From Pseudomonas sp. ACM7 (GTDB lineage: Bacteria; Pseudomonadota; Gammaproteobacteria; Pseudomonadales; Pseudomonadaceae), in the NCBI RefSeq assembly GCF_004136015.1, contig NZ_CP024866.1, positions 3,414,860 through 3,478,859 of the forward strand: a DNA stretch of 64,000 nt. Reading direction: 5' to 3'. Every line of letters starts with the position of its first letter. Position 1 is the stretch's first letter. The position numbers and the translations under genes are program-made. Of this stretch, positions 63,702-64,000 are shown one piece after another. Under the pieces are notes generated by a model that saw nothing but the letters and a program-made list of their open reading frames with translations, did no database searches and was not told the origin of the DNA.

Positions 63702-64000
63702 GTAACCGATCCACGAACTACACCTACCTCAAGATGAGGCAGTCGTTTACCGTGGCATCTCTGGCGAGCAGTTCCATGGCAGCAAGGCTTCGTAGTCCCC
63801 AACCGATTGTGCCTGCGGTAGTCTTTCCAGTACGTGGCGCAGCCACGTATAAGGCTCCTGGCCGTTGACCTTGGCGGTCTCGACCAAACTGTAGATCTGC
63901 GCACTGGCGGTGGCACCCTTGGGCGTGTCGCTGAACAGCCATGCCTTGCGCCCGATTACAAACGGCTTTATCGCGCGCTCCGCCGCGTTGTTGTCGATCG
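63702..64000 (-). mobile_element. IS66-type element, end inside the IS256 transposase
   Basis: The element begins with GTAACCGATCCACGAACTAC, in keeping with IS66-family ends that start GTAA, and carries the tail of the IS66 transposase gene. It continues past the window. The 8-bp target duplication expected for IS66 would be GATGAAGA (63694-63701), but the other side cannot be seen. Confidence 0.75.
63747..64000 (-). CDS. tnpC: IS66 family transposase TnpC, C-terminal part (5' end outside window)
   Basis: The last 83 codons of an IS66 transposase are visible. [20 protein letters not shown] contains the terminal acidic region with the conserved Asn-Asn-Ala-Ala-Glu-Arg, then [32 protein letters not shown] and the end [10 protein letters not shown]. 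The gene runs off the window, so integrity is unknown. Confidence 0.9.
   Translation of the reverse strand, partial: IDNNAAERAIKPFVIGRKAWLFSDTPKGATASAQIYSLVETAKVNGQEPYTWLRHVLERLPQAQSVGDYEALLPWNCSPEMPR

Overview
The window is a chromosome segment of a Pseudomonas from the fluorescens lineage. The support for this is protein similarity, high GC, the many paired REP elements typical of that group (core motif GTGGGAGCGGGCTTGCTCGC), and gene blocks whose order matches, from memory, three separate stretches of P. aeruginosa PAO1: bfr-uvrA-MFS-ssb, the block from an epimerase and oprG through zinc uptake and the rib genes to dxs-ispA-xseB, and the six-gene mag operon. No rRNA, tRNA, CRISPR array or replication origin was seen.

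Layout. 1-5400: end of bacterioferritin, uvrA on the minus strand, a YajR-like exporter and ssb. 5400-11600: an OsmC-YcaO fusion protein, a cysteine hydrolase divergent from a GlxA-type regulator, and a DUF3182 protein coupled to an alpha/beta hydrolase. 11686-15672: a tightly overlapped minus-strand operon (DUF72, endonuclease/phosphatase, ClsB, YbhN-like membrane protein). 15879-26131: an MFS exporter, a YbiO-like mechanosensitive channel, the Lhr helicase, and a sugar-nucleotide enzyme pair. 26396-33265: oprG, a probably Zur-controlled zinc uptake cluster (ZrgA family protein, ABC ATPase, permease, DUF3299 protein), CnoX, a methyltransferase and a lipoprotein. 33394-42374: nrdR-ribD-ribE-ribBA-ribH-nusB-thiL-pgpA, a periplasmic binding protein, stand-alone ribA and a BtuF-like protein. 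42495-47649: a BtuB-like receptor and dxs, ispA, xseB.

47759-59361: a Fic family protein with its own helix-turn-helix sits behind two perfect palindromes. It is followed by the complete mag operon (DUF2135, DUF2138, DUF1175, alpha-2-macroglobulin, DUF2300, DUF2135). By eye, MagC has NlpC/P60 features, and MagE combines an SxxK motif, a SpoIID-like segment and an HExxH motif. This suggests that the macroglobulin works next to peptidoglycan-acting enzymes in the periplasm.

59425-64000 is the accessory end: a DUF1016 PDDEXK nuclease, then an AT-rich insert with a small membrane protein, a half-size HsdS and an HsdM, all closely coupled. It is cut off by an IS256-type element that is itself interrupted by an IS66-type element. 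No HsdR is present inside the window.

The most rewarding places for a second look are the Fic operator pair, the cell-wall enzymes hidden in the mag operon, the HsdS-half/HsdM module, the nested palindrome between the epimerase and oprG, and the reductase-like protein at 24325 that has lost its catalytic dyad.
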